From positions 34,525,501-34,589,500 of the forward strand of contig BRKX01000002.1 in NCBI GenBank assembly GCA_026008535.1: a stretch of 64,000 bases of DNA. Direction: 5' to 3'. A program made the translations under genes and the position numbers. Below the pieces are notes generated by a model. It was given only the letters and a program-made list of their open reading frames with translations, had not been told where the DNA came from and made no database searches. The stretch comes from Perilla frutescens. Its lineage: Eukaryota; Streptophyta; Magnoliopsida; Lamiales; Lamiaceae. Below are positions 24,285 through 35,267 of the stretch, in pieces (the first letter of the stretch is position 1; every line of letters starts with the position of its first letter).

Positions 24285-25481
24285 AGTGTAAGTATAATAA
24301 AAGATGTGATATATACGTGCAATTCACTATTCTTGCGATAATCAACAATATCATTCTTGTGCTTTTCTTAATATTCTCAAAATTAACTAATTATACACGC
24401 TTATATTTCCATCATAAACGAACCAAGCAAAATTGGTCTAGTAAAGTGATAGATGCCACACACACACACATTATTGTTAATAATTATATTGTTATCTTTG
24501 TTCATACATACACACATCTAGGTATACATTACTAGCTTATTATTTTGTATTGGTTATTTGATTAAGGTATTAGAATGTAGTCGTGTGAGAAATAGTATGT
24601 TACTCAGATGAGATGATATTATTTCAAGCTAATTTGCATAAATGTAGTAAATAACGTCGGATAGGAAGTTTCGAGATAGAGTTTGTAATATGTATAAATT
24701 AAATAAGAAAAAAAAAATGGATAAGTGAGAGATGGAGTGCAATTAATTAAGTTGAAGGGGGGCTGGGGTTGTGAGAGTGTTGGAACCGTGTGTGTACGTA
24801 CCTTTCGTTGAGACAATTTTGTTTTCAAAATTTGGATTCACATATATATGATATCACCTTTTCCTACCCCTCTCACATGTATTACTTATTTCATGTCGGA
24901 TTCTAACACAATTATTTATTTATTTATTTCATGTTTCTCCTAGTTAATTATTACCTTCTTCCTTTATTACTTCACTTCATAATACTCCTATATATATAAT
25001 TATACCTTTGTACGCAATAAACATACCAGTATAGGTAGGTCGTGCATGTCATTGTACGTGTGTGTGTGTATGAAATTGAATAAATTTCAATTACGTGACT
25101 ATTTGTAAGGCATTGCACATCTTTCAATGGGAATAATATTAACGTAAGAGCATCTCCAATTGGAGCGGTGAAATGAGAAAATCAATAAATTAAAATAGTG
25201 TAGATTTCATCTCCAGCATTGATAATATCTCGCACGGCAAAATAGGAGAGAAGAGAAAGGGACGGTAATACCGTTCTTCTCTCCTGAACAATAAATATTT
25301 GTGTTTTAATTATTTTTAAATATAATATTTTAATCATGAACGGTAAGATTTTGCGGTGAGATTTTGCAATTGACATCTTTTAGTTCATATTTCCACAGCT
25401 TTAAGATTTTGAACGAATATTTTTGGAATAGTTTATAGCATTCCTTGCAAAAGGTGGGGTATTATGTTGGACAGTCTCTAT
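24285..25481. other. Intergenic DNA with a short hairpin
   Basis: No gene. Positions 25245-25284 form a hairpin (GGAGAGAAGA ... TCTTCTCTCC with inner ACGGTA/TACCGT). It sits inside a stretch beginning AGAGCATCTCCAATTGGAG (25147), a phrase common at the ends of Tourist/PIF MITEs; the opposite end could not be fixed. Confidence 0.4.
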
Positions 25482-25941
25482 TAGGGTTATGCAAACAGTC
25501 GGTCAGGTTCAAGATCGGACCGAATAAAATTTTTATATGGATTGAACCGACCGAATATGATTTTAGGACCGGAGAGTCTTACCAAATTTTATGTATGTTT
25601 TTTTTTTCAGACTTTCAATCTTCACTTCTTCAAACTTTCGCCGTTCTTTCAGGTTACACTTTACAATTTTTTATGAGCTTAGGAATATTATTATATAATA
25701 TTATTTTAATTTTAATATAATAGTACTACATATAATTATATATATAATATTATATATATACATATATTAATGTAATAAACCTTATCCGGATGGTTCGGTC
25801 TGTCCATTTTCATTTTCTAGGACCAGACCGGTCGAAAAAATTTCGATTTATTTAAATTAGGACCAAATCAACCGAATTATGACATGTAAAAATCGATCGA
25901 ATGTCTCAATTTTCGGTCCGATCGGTCCTTATACAACCCTA
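25482..25941. mobile_element. hAT-type MITE (460 bp)
   Basis: Left end TAGGGTTATGCAAACAGTCGG and reversed right end TAGGGTTGTATAAGGACCG are hAT-style inverted repeats. Flanks GTCTCTAT (25474-25481) and ATCTGTAT (25942-25949) match at 6 of 8 bases. Inside are many GACCGA/TCGGTC words near both ends. The frame 25445-25720 overlaps it and is not a gene. Confidence 0.7.
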
Positions 25942-25949
25942 ATCTGTAT

Positions 25950-26347
25950 AGATATTTAACAACTTACAAAACTTAAATAGTTCCAAGTCATAATTAAGTA
26001 ACTAAATAGTTGTATAATGAATACAAAATATCACATAATTCAAATTACAAAAACAATTGACAAAAATTTATATGAGATGGTCTAACAGATCATAGTCCAC
26101 TAGATGGGTCAAATCGGTCTCGAAATCAACCCCAGAAGCCCCAAATCCATGTGTTTGCTACACGCTGCGTGTGGCCACATACGTCAACCCTATTTTTTTC
26201 TTCATTTTTTCCCCAATTTTTCAGTGTTTTTTCAAAATTAATCTTTTATTTCATACCAATTAGTGTTATATTTAATTCAAAAATAAATAATTATCTAGCT
26301 TATTGCACGAGCCCACATGTTAGCGTTGGGCAAGCGCACTGTGCTAG
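25950..26347. other. Intergenic DNA left of the solo LTR
   Basis: Nothing recognisable. The frame 26151-26402 crosses into the solo LTR and is not a gene. Confidence 0.5.
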
Positions 26348-27737
26348 TGACAAGCTCGGGTTTTGGTCTTTTTTGAGCTTGAATTTGGTGCATTTTAGAT
26401 AGTTCGTGAGCTATTAGAGTGTGTTTAAATTCAATTCTCGTTTTATTGTTGTTTTCATGATTTTGTCAAGTTTTGAAGTAAATAGAGAGTAAAAAGGAGT
26501 CAGAAGTTGAAGAGAAGTAAATTCGGAAGTGAGAATGAAGTCAAACGGGACGAAACGAGGATAAACACGTCGAGCAAAGGCCTGCATGGACCGTGCAAGA
26601 GAGCATTTAGGCGCACGGCCCGTGCAAGGGAGGCGCACGGCCCGTGCGGGAAGCATCCTTGGCACACGGACCGTGCGCATATGCGGAAAATTGTCCAGAA
26701 GGTGGCGCACGACCCGTGCGCGAATGCTACCTAGGTGCACGGCCTGTGCGCGTTAAGGCGGCGCTTGGCGGACTTTTCTCTCTTTCCTTGTTCGACTCCA
26801 GTACTGATCCAAACTCGGCCCAAACTATTTAAGGCTTCTTTGAGCACGAAAATTACACACTTCACCCTATATTGAAGCAGAGAAGAGCTGTGAAGATAGA
26901 GAGAGGAATAACGAAGATTAAAACATCCGGCATAAGTTGTTTATGATTTTACTTTAATTTACATCATGACTTTTGTAATGCACACATTATTTTCTTTAGA
27001 TTTTAATTTTGCAATGAGCAGCTAGACGCGTAATAATTCTAGGGTTTGCATACATGTTGAAGTTATGATATTAATTTGATTCTGTTATTCTTCCCTTCTA
27101 ATTATTGTGTTCAAATGTTTAAGTGCTTTATTTTTATGCTTTGATTACTAGCCATAATTGATTGCATGTTAGTTGGTTAATTTGAGACCTGACGGAGATA
27201 ATTAACCAGTGAGATTAATTGAACATTTTGATACACATTCTAAATAAACCTGTAGGAGATTTAATCTGATACTTTAGGGAGTTGACAAATTAATCTAGAG
27301 ACAAAAGTAATTGTTAATTTGTTAATCTACGACTACCTTGAGACCCAGCGGAGATAGGTATCAACATTTCTGATACTCCACCAATAATCAGATTAAAAGT
27401 GAGAATTATTAGGATTGAATTAATGCATAATGGATACATGTGCACTGCATTCCCTAGGATTAATCTTTCAATTAATTGTTTGATTTCTCTGAATTAATTT
27501 ATTTAGTTAGCTTGATTTCCGTATTCTCTTGTTCATTTATTTTAAGTTAAAATTTGCATTCGTGTCTAAAAATACTTCAAACCAAAAGAAATAGGTAACT
27601 TGGATAATAGAGAACTGTTAGCTTAGTATTCAGTGTGGTCAAGTAGTTCAATCTCTATGGATACGATATCTGATTCACCGACTATATTACATGTCCTGTG
27701 TTAGTTGCAGTTTTATTGCATAATATTTAGTGCATCA
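26348..27737 (+). mobile_element. Solo LTR of a Ty3-type retrotransposon
   Basis: A 1390-bp unit starting TGACAAGCTCGGG and ending TTTAGTGCATCA (TG...CA), flanked by a perfect 5-bp duplication GCTAG (26343-26347 and 27738-27742). This is the signature of a complete LTR left after recombination. Near the 3' end, CTATGGATACGATATCTGATTCACCGACTATATTAC-like wording resembles LTRs of plant Athila/Tat-type Ty3 elements; the lineage is inference. CTATTTAAGG near 26825 could be its TATA region. It contains a palindromic array at 26580-26755. The short frames here are not genes. Confidence 0.82.
26580..26755. repeat. Array of GCACGGNCCGTGC palindromes
   Basis: About six near-perfect copies of a 13-bp palindrome (GCACGGCCCGTGC, CACACGGACCGTGCGC, GCACGACCCGTGCGC, GCACGGCCTGTGCGC and similar), irregularly spaced 25-45 bp apart, within the solo LTR. 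The same palindrome recurs in the hAT terminus near 44760-44808. Confidence 0.85.
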
Positions 27738-27742
27738 GCTAG

Positions 27743-28164
27743 TCGTCGGATAAAATAAAATTAATTCACTTTAATTTTAGGGTTCACTAATTCCATTTTC
27801 GTGTATATATTTATTTTAAAAAAAAATTAATTAACGAGCGTGCGACTGCATTGCGCGGAACGTTGAATAAAAAGTTAAATTACTACACTTTAATTTTAGG
27901 GTTCAGTAATTCTATTTTATAGTATAAATTTATTTCAAAAAAAGTAATTAATGCGTGGACGAGTGCAACACATCGCTGGCGATTCCTTTTTAGGTTATAT
28001 ATTTTTGAGAAAAAAAGATCAAAAAAATAAATAAATAAAAAATGATAAAAAAGGAGAAATTGGCGGATAGGAGACTGGCCCAAAACAATTTGGTGTGCCA
28101 TTAGAATGATTTGATGTGATAACAACACTAAATTTGTTTTGTTTTTTGGATGACTAGGGTAACT
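27743..28164. other. Intergenic DNA right of the solo LTR
   Basis: Holds a two-copy tandem duplication (27768-27979) and otherwise nothing recognisable. Confidence 0.45.
27768..27979. repeat. Two-copy tandem duplication, unit about 118 bp
   Basis: 27768-27858 and 27886-27979 both read CACTTTAATTTTAGGGTTCA, TAATTC, TTTATTT, AATTAAT, then a G+C-richer tail (GTGCGACTGCATTGCGCGG and GAGTGCAACACATCGCTGG). The tails recall a phrase at 42365-42400 (GCACTGTGCGACACCG), suggesting a dispersed repeat end. Confidence 0.65.
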
Positions 28165-28259
28165 ATCGCAGATGAACATTTAACGGTGTTGATGAGATTC
28201 GAACTTAAAATATTTTATCTTAAACTTACACCGCTCTATCACTATATCATTTTCAAGGG
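28165..28259 (-). mobile_element. tRNA-derived SINE-like relic
   Basis: On the minus strand: AAATGATATAGTGATAGAG (A-box-like), then AAGTTCGAATCTC (a near-perfect B box), then CATCAACACCG. Diverged from the main SINE family in the window but of the same overall plan. No anticodon arm of a functional tRNA could be built. Confidence 0.5.
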
Positions 28260-28351
28260 AACCCTAAATTTGGTGCTTTTGGTAACCATTACTGACTCCG
28301 AAATCAGTAAATTAAATGCTATTTTTGTGTAACTTTGATTGTAAAATGTGA

Positions 28352-28427
<76 letters not shown>

Positions 28428-29243
28428 GTATATTGAAACAATTTGTGGTTTAGAGATCTTTCGCATCATATAAGGATGAAAGACCAATGTTCAATTCTCA
28501 AATTTTCTCACTCCCGACTAAAAAAAAATATAATTAATTAACCTTATAATATTACTTAATATGTTTAATCAAATAAAAAATATCTTCCATCAAAAAAATT
28601 ATGACAAAAATAAATAAAAATATATTAAATAAACCAAAATGAGAATGTTTATCAATTCAGATTGTGGTCCACGTCAAAGACGACGACTAAAAAAAGGGAC
28701 AAAATAGTAAAGGCCAATTTCTGAAATTTGGTAGCATGATTGTGTATATGTTGTCTCTTCTCTCACAGCCGTCGAATAATTGGGATCGCAATCATGTGGT
28801 TGACAGCGGATTGAAGAAAAAGCGCAGTGTGGGACCATAAAAAAGTTCACACTTTCTTGGCTACGGTGGGGTGAGTCACCACTTGATCGTCGACTCCCAA
28901 ATCTCCAAAATTACATAAAACACCCCAAAAGAGAAATTATCTGCCAAGTCATCCTCAGATGTGGCCTAACAAATAATTTTCAAATTTGAAAAGTCCATGT
29001 CATTACTTATACATTTATAAGCTATTAAGCTACAGGTTCGAATTTCACGAACAACCAACACCTCTAAATTGAGATAATGAGATATCATACTATGTATCTA
29101 TGATTACAACTAATGATCGTGGATATCATTTTTTTTTCTTTTTAAAGATTCATTCGTACCATTATCGGTTCGTTTATATTGAAATGTTACTTCGCAGTTT
29201 TTCCATATAATAGGTACATATATACTATTAATCTCATAAAATA

Positions 29244-29277
<34 letters not shown>

Positions 29278-31352
29278 GATTTTCTTTTAAATCACTCTCC
29301 AAAATTATATAAATATATATATCTCGAGAGTAACCCGCATTCACTAGCGATGTGCGGACTGACTAAACTTCGTCCCTGTGTAGGTGTGACAGGCTCACAT
29401 TTAGTAGTATTGATAGTAGAATTTGAACTTGAAACATTTGGCATCAAGATAACATCACTCCACCACTAGGCCATCCTCAATGGAACAATTTTTTTTTTTT
29501 TTCACAAGAGGTTGGGGAGCGAAATGCCACTTGGTGTGATATTTTATAATTAAAATATTATTAAATAAAAAAGCACAAACCTTAATAATTACATAATCAA
29601 TTAATTGATAAACATTAGTTAAAGTAGTAATAAACTTTTATAATGACTTCCTTTTCAAATCTTATAAATATCTGAAAAATGTACACATGTTGACTCTGCA
29701 TCTTTTTCAAAGTCTTCTTTATTTGTTATAGGATTTTATATCGCATCTGATTTACTAAATTGGAGTTCAAGTGATTGCTACAAGATGAATTACGCATAAT
29801 AATTAATTATTTATCTCTTGTGAAATACTACAATATGATTAATATTTAATAGAAATACTCGTTATAAGTTTCTTTAGGATGATTTAGTGATAGAATAGTA
29901 TAACTTGAGATCAAAAATAATAATTTAAATCTCACAAACACTATTAATTATGAGCGTATCACACTTGAGTTTTAAAGTGTGGTCAATATGCATCCTCAAA
30001 TGGCAACTGATCCCCCTTCTCGTCAAATACTTACAATTTACAAATTACAACAAATTACAAACAAGATTAGTAATCCAAATAATTAAATATTATTGCAGCA
30101 AGACAGCTGTAGTTATTCTGACGTCTGAACCTCCCGGGAACCTTTTCTTTTTTTTTTTGAGAGGATAAGGAACAGCTCATTGAATTCCCTAAATATTTGA
30201 GGAAAATTAAATTTAAGGAAAGTGATATGAATTGTCCAAAAAAATTGTACTCTTTTTAAAATCGGTACTTCAATAAACAATTCTTGACTTATTTCACAGG
30301 ACCACAAAAGATAAATAGATTTGGGACAATATGTTTTTTAGGTTTTAGCTGGCAATACCAAAACAAATATATACATTTGTTTATAGTTTCAATTTTAACA
30401 TGTCAAGCCTTTTCTACTTCAATTTTTTTTTTAATGTTGAAATATTTTTATTGTTTTTGAATTCTTTTTTTATTTTAAATGTTGAGATATAAAATCGGAC
30501 ATGAAATTACATAAGAAGGCCCGTGTATATCTTTTTTTTTTTAATGTTGAAATACAAATGTCATTTAATAAATTACATATAAAATAACTAAATATAAACA
30601 CATTTGAATACAAATAAAGCAGTTAAAATAAAAATAAAGAAATACAAAAAATTTCGATCACCTATTTTCCATCCAATAACTGGAAATCCATAAAAAGATT
30701 AATAATATGGAATATTTATTTTTATTGCATATTTTATAGCCTAAAATAGAGGCTGAAATATTATGAAACGCGGATTCTACTGTAAAATAGAACTGAAGTT
30801 ACTGATAGAGCTAGCTGAAAGAGATGATCTAAGAGTGGTCTGTCACCAATGACATTTTTATATAGTTCCTAAAACGCACTTGTGTCAAATAAATATGCAA
30901 GGACTTATAAATTATAGTGTTAAACTTCATTTGAAAATCATTATCTTTGATTGAATTTGTAAATTTAACATAATGTTTTTACGCAATTCGTGTCACCTAA
31001 CACAATTCTAGTGACTAAATGCTAATTAATGGTTTATGAAATATTTCTCTAAAAAAATGATTTGTTAGATAAAGACTGGACTATAATATGTAAATATAAA
31101 GTAAAAGCAACGTTGTTTGTATAGGGCAATACTCTCCAGTGTCAGTGTCATGGACTCATGGTCAGTGACCCAAATTGCGCATAATTGAAAGTTCCTTCAC
31201 AATATTGTGATTTCGAAACATGTGATTTTAAATAAAATTACCGTCAATTATGCATACAAACACATATTATTGTTATGCAATTTTAATTGTATATTTTAAA
31301 CAAACATGAATATTTGCTTTATATATTACATTTACAGAGGAATTAATATAGA
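28260..31352. other. A+T-rich intergenic DNA
   Basis: No gene found. A TA run lies at about 28363-28415 followed by TATG units, and an ATT run at about 29245-29278. A tRNA-like phrase with TTTAGAGATC and TGTTCAATTC is at about 28450-28505, and a SINE relic at 29394-29483. Positions 28630-28910 are less A+T-rich and promoter-like, but no coding region follows. Confidence 0.5.
29394..29483 (-). mobile_element. SINE relic, minus strand
   Basis: Read on the minus strand: CATTGAGGATGGCCTAGTGG, TGGAGTGATG, then CAAGTTCAAATTCTACTATC. The A-box-like TGGCCTAGTGG and B-box-like GTTCAAATTC match the SINE at 19512 in order and spacing. Confidence 0.6.
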
Positions 31353-32023
31353 TAGCGACGGATCCAGACAAAAATCTTTGGGGGCGTCATTTTATTATGC
31401 ATAAAAAAATCTACGTAAATAAATAAATAAATATTAAGAACATATTATTGTATAAAAAATCATATACTTAAATGAGATATAAATGTATAAATATTTCGTG
31501 CATTAAAAATGATCTAAAAATTGGCATATAAGGTTCTTTTCAAATATCTTATTTAAGTACTCTATTCATACTTGATCTCGAATAAAAATATCAAACTTCT
31601 TAATCGATTTTCGTAATCCCGAATCACTAACAATATCAATTAGATTTAGTTCTACTTGTATCTGAAGTTATTTTTCCACCAATTCATTAGCAATAGGTAA
31701 ATGAGAAGATGAGAAAGATGCACCTCTACTAATTTTTTAATAAAAAAACTCTCCATTTTTTATATTTTATATATATATATATATAATATAACAAATTGAT
31801 AAAAATAATGACATTGAATCTCAATTTAAATAAAATAATATTAATATTATAAATATAAGAAATTAAAAGGAAAAAAAAGAAAAAAATTAATTGTGAGCCC
31901 AAACCCACCAAAATTCAATCAACTACTTATATTTAATCACAAACACAACATATTTATATTTTAAAAAAAAATTATATAACCTATATAAAAAAAATAAAAA
32001 AAAGACTCCCCCATCCGCCCCTG
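31353..32023. mobile_element. hAT-type non-autonomous element (671 bp)
   Basis: Starts TAGCGACGGATCCAG and ends, reversed, CAGGGGCGGATGGGG, an imperfect form of the widespread plant hAT end CAGGGGCGGA. Flanked by a perfect 8-bp duplication AATATAGA (31345-31352 and 32024-32031). Very A+T-rich inside. Frames at 31729-31911 and 31961-32149 are low-complexity and not genes. Confidence 0.85.
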
Positions 32024-32654
32024 AATATAGATATCCATAGAATATAAGGGGATTTTTTTTTTGTACTTTACGTCTGGCTTCTTATCAATTTTGGAACCAT
32101 ACGTATTGTGTTTCTCGAAACGGTAACCTGACAATACATTTAGTCTCAATTTCAGTCCCTCTAACTAGAAATAATTGGTTTTTAAGAGCAATTCTAATGA
32201 TGAACTAAGACACCAATTTGGCGCGGAAATTCATTCTATTATTGTCTCAAATCCTGCTCCAAATTGGTGTTGATGGGTCTCATATTATTTAATGAACTAT
32301 TTTATTATTTAAAATCATTATTAAATATATTAGCTAATAAATTTAATTTAATTTATAAATTATATATTCACTTAATTTCAATTATAAATCATCTAAATAA
32401 ATAAATAAATAATTTCAATAAAAGCATAATTAATTAAATATAATGGATATAATAAAGTCGCATGTATCACAAATTACTACAATTAACTTAATAACGCACT
32501 ATAAATAACATAAAACTACTTGAAAAAAATATATTAATTATAAATCATTTCTAGATTATCTAAGATATTTATAATATTGACCAAAATTATTTAAAGAATC
32601 CTCAAATCCATGTCCTTCACGTTTTTTACTTAAAGACACATTACGTGATATAAT

Positions 32655-32872
32655 GTCAGGACGCATTATTATGCACAATATGATTATTGAAGATGAGTGA
32701 AATAAGGGCTCTATTTGAGGGACAAGACGAAATACCGACTCCAATTGTTGAGGAGCCAACAAATGATAGTGTTCAGATTCAATAAATTTCTTGCTCGATA
32801 TAGAGAAAGCAAGAACAAAGATGCTCACATTGCATTTCAAAATGCATTAGTGGAACATATGTGGCAAAAAAA
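32655..32872 (+). pseudogene. PIF/Harbinger transposase C-terminal relic
   Basis: Plus-strand translation gives RIIMHNMIIEDE followed, after stops and a frame change, by FNKFLARYRESKNKDAHIAF and ALVEHMWQK. The IMHNMI(I/V)EDE motif and the closing LVEHMW tail are characteristic of the C-terminal part of DDE_4 transposases of plant PIF/Harbinger elements. Several stops interrupt the frame and nothing recognisable of the catalytic domain remains upstream. Loose inverted ends may lie near 32186 (GAGCAATTCTAATG) and 33285 (CCAATACTAAACACC in reverse), spanning about 1.1 kb. The minus-strand frame 32556-32840 is a shadow. Confidence 0.65.
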
Positions 32873-33842
32873 AATACACTAATTCTGAGCATTGAGCCAA
32901 AATGTATGTATTTTCATAAGTGTTGTAGTCTGGTAATATTTTTCATTAATTGTAAGAGTTTGATCACCATTTAAAGTACTTTCATTATTCCAAACATATT
33001 ATATGTTATAATTTTTTTAATAGTATATAATTTTTTAATATTATATATTTTTTGAAAGTATATAATTAATAGTTATTAATTTTGAATAATTATCATTTTT
33101 AAAAAAATACTACATTCTTAAGCATATTCATATTTCAATTATAAGACAAAATGAAATCTTTAAAAGAATATTCTTATTTGGTGCAGAGCATTGAAGATTT
33201 GAAGTTGCCAAAAAAACTGGAGCTGAAATTGCACCTATTTGATGCAAAATCAACACCAACTAGGTGTTTAGTATTGGAGATTCAAACTCGTGGCCTTTGA
33301 TCTCCAAGTAGCATCACTCCACTACTAGGCCATTCCCACCGGGACAGGTAGGTAACTAAAGGTTTAAAAACAATTTCTTAAGAACTTTTATCCAATTTTT
33401 ATTTTTTTAATCCAAATTTATATTAAATTTAGGACCCATAAGTTTTAAGAAATTGTACATAGAACCCAATTATCTTTTACTTGGGTGTTGGCGATTAATA
33501 ATTTTTTTTATTCACACACCCGACCTATATTATTGAAGAGATTCAAACCCGTGAACTTTGATGATTAATAACTTTTTTTTATTAATAACTTATTTTATAT
33601 TATAGAGAATGAATTTGAGACTACTATATGTATTGATGGCGTAGAGTACAAAATTGATAAAAGGTTGAACGCAGAAACAAAAATAAGCAATTTTCCAAAT
33701 AGTTCAACTAGAAATATTTCAACTGCTTTTAACATATTATTTTATTGTTTCAAGACAATTCCGGATTTTCTTATTTTTCAAACCATAATTATATTATAAT
33801 ATTATTCTATGCACAAATACAATTTATTCACCAAACTCCCTT
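32873..33842. other. Intergenic DNA with SINE pieces
   Basis: No gene. Besides the truncated SINE at 33280-33345 there is a second partial piece (TTCACACACCCGACC ... GATTCAAACCCGTGAAC) at about 33512-33560. The remainder is A+T-rich and unassigned. Confidence 0.45.
33280..33345 (-). mobile_element. Truncated SINE, minus strand
   Basis: Reads on the minus strand as GTCCCGGTGGGAATGGCCTAG, GAGTGATGCTACTTGGAGATC, AAAGGCCACGAGTTTGAATC. It matches the head of the SINE at 19512 and lacks the tail. Confidence 0.7.
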
Positions 33843-33850
33843 ATTGTAAC

Positions 33851-34921
33851 CAAGGATGAAAATATCGCGAAATATTGTGGATATATCGCGGATATTGACA
33901 TTGCGATACGGATATTGGGGGGAATATCTTTTTTCCCGAGTATCGACGAGAAATCGCAATATATCGCAATATATCGCGATTTTTTTAATATTTCTATAAT
34001 ATATTTTGATTTTTATTTAATACTATATATTTTTGTGATCTTTTTTAGGTCTTCAATGTAATTATTTGAGTTGCAATATTCTTTGCTTTATAAAAACATT
34101 CACTTTGCAAAAAAATATAAGAGAAAGAAGACCGGAAAATCAACGGATGTCTTACAAAGAAAAGTGAGATGCACGTGCACCGACTTTATTTTTTCATTTT
34201 TTTAGTTAGAGGACATAATGGACAAATAACTAAAATTTTTCTCCCCATATATCACACGAAATTGAAATCTAAGATTGAATATAAATTATTTGCCAAATCT
34301 TGATTCTATGAATATGGGTGGCATTGATCATAATGATATGTCCCAAGATTCATATGCTTCTTACACATGTGAGTTCACAAATTGATTGGATTACTCAAAA
34401 TGTGTATCAACAAAATAATTGGGTCAGTGGACATTATCCAATTTATGGTGAAGCTGTTGGAAGAAATCAAGAAACATATCAAGCGCATGTGCATAATTAT
34501 ATCCATAATTACTGGAACGTGATAAATTGGTACCAATATTGTTTAGAACAAGATGACATTCCATTTACTATATTTGAACCTCATAGATCCTCATTTTGGT
34601 ATTAATTGTACTTTATAATGTTTATTTAGTCATTTTATGTTGTATTATGTATTATTTTGTCAAATGTATTGTCTCAGACGGTATTTATATAGTGTAATAT
34701 TCATATATTTGCTTTCAAAATACAATTCTATCAAAAAAATTAGTGAAATATGTGCATAATAATATGTCATAATAGTTCCTAAAATTTCATGCTAAATTTC
34801 CAAGATTTTAATATGATTTCCGTCATTTTTTTCAATTTTCTGCGATATCGATATGCGATATCCATATATCCATAAAATTGAAGTTGCGATATATGTTGCG
34901 ATAGCGATATTTTCATCGTTG
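33851..34921. mobile_element. hAT-type element (1071 bp) just beyond the FPP 3' end
   Basis: Left end CAAGGATGAAAATATCGCG and reversed right end CAACGATGAAAATATCGCT are inverted repeats, flanked by a perfect 8-bp duplication ATTGTAAC (33843-33850 and 34922-34929). Both subterminal regions are packed with CGATAT/ATATCGC words, the usual arrangement of hAT transposase-binding repeats. A short frame at 34318-34605 may be a remnant of the former coding region. The right end is about 270 bp past the predicted FPP poly-A signal. Confidence 0.88.
34318..34605 (+). pseudogene. Short reading frame inside the hAT element
   Basis: A 95-residue frame whose second half has balanced, protein-like composition (WITQNVYQQNNWVSGHYPIY, EPHRSSFWY at the C-terminus), unlike the A+T-driven frames around it. 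No catalytic or dimerisation motif is visible. In another frame just upstream, MSQDSYASYTCEFTN reads well, which suggests a frameshift. Its position inside a hAT element suggests a leftover C-terminal tail of a transposase; that is inference. The start is arbitrary. Confidence 0.4.
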
Positions 34922-35191
34922 ATTGTAACCATATAAGTTATAACACAGAAGTTTCAGCAACAACTCCAGTGATTTGCACGCACTCATATCTCAGCAAGTA
35001 TGTGATTTACTGTTAGATTTCACGTTATAAATATAAGTATGACGTGTACGGTGGAGTAAAAAACACAAGATATAACAGATTTATCAAACATCCTCAGCAG
35101 ACATTCCGAAATCAATAGTAAAAATAACCATATTATTATTATTATTGTTATTATTATTATTGTATAGATAAAAGTGAAAAGGGTCATCATC

Positions 35192-35197
35192 TTTATT
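35192..35197 (-). terminator. Candidate polyadenylation signal of the FPP gene
   Basis: AATAAA on the minus strand, 71 bases after the FPP stop codon. An ATT run follows at about 35129-35160 in the predicted 3' untranslated region. Confidence 0.6.
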
Positions 35198-35267
35198 TAC
35201 AGAAACCTCAATATCAACACAGAACAAGTCCCATACGTACCAGTATTCAGCCGCATGAATGCAAACA

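Noticed and set aside
28440..28510. Possible tRNA gene
   Set aside because: A B-box-like TGTTCAATTC and weak A box are present but no cloverleaf or anticodon arm could be formed; more likely a SINE relic.
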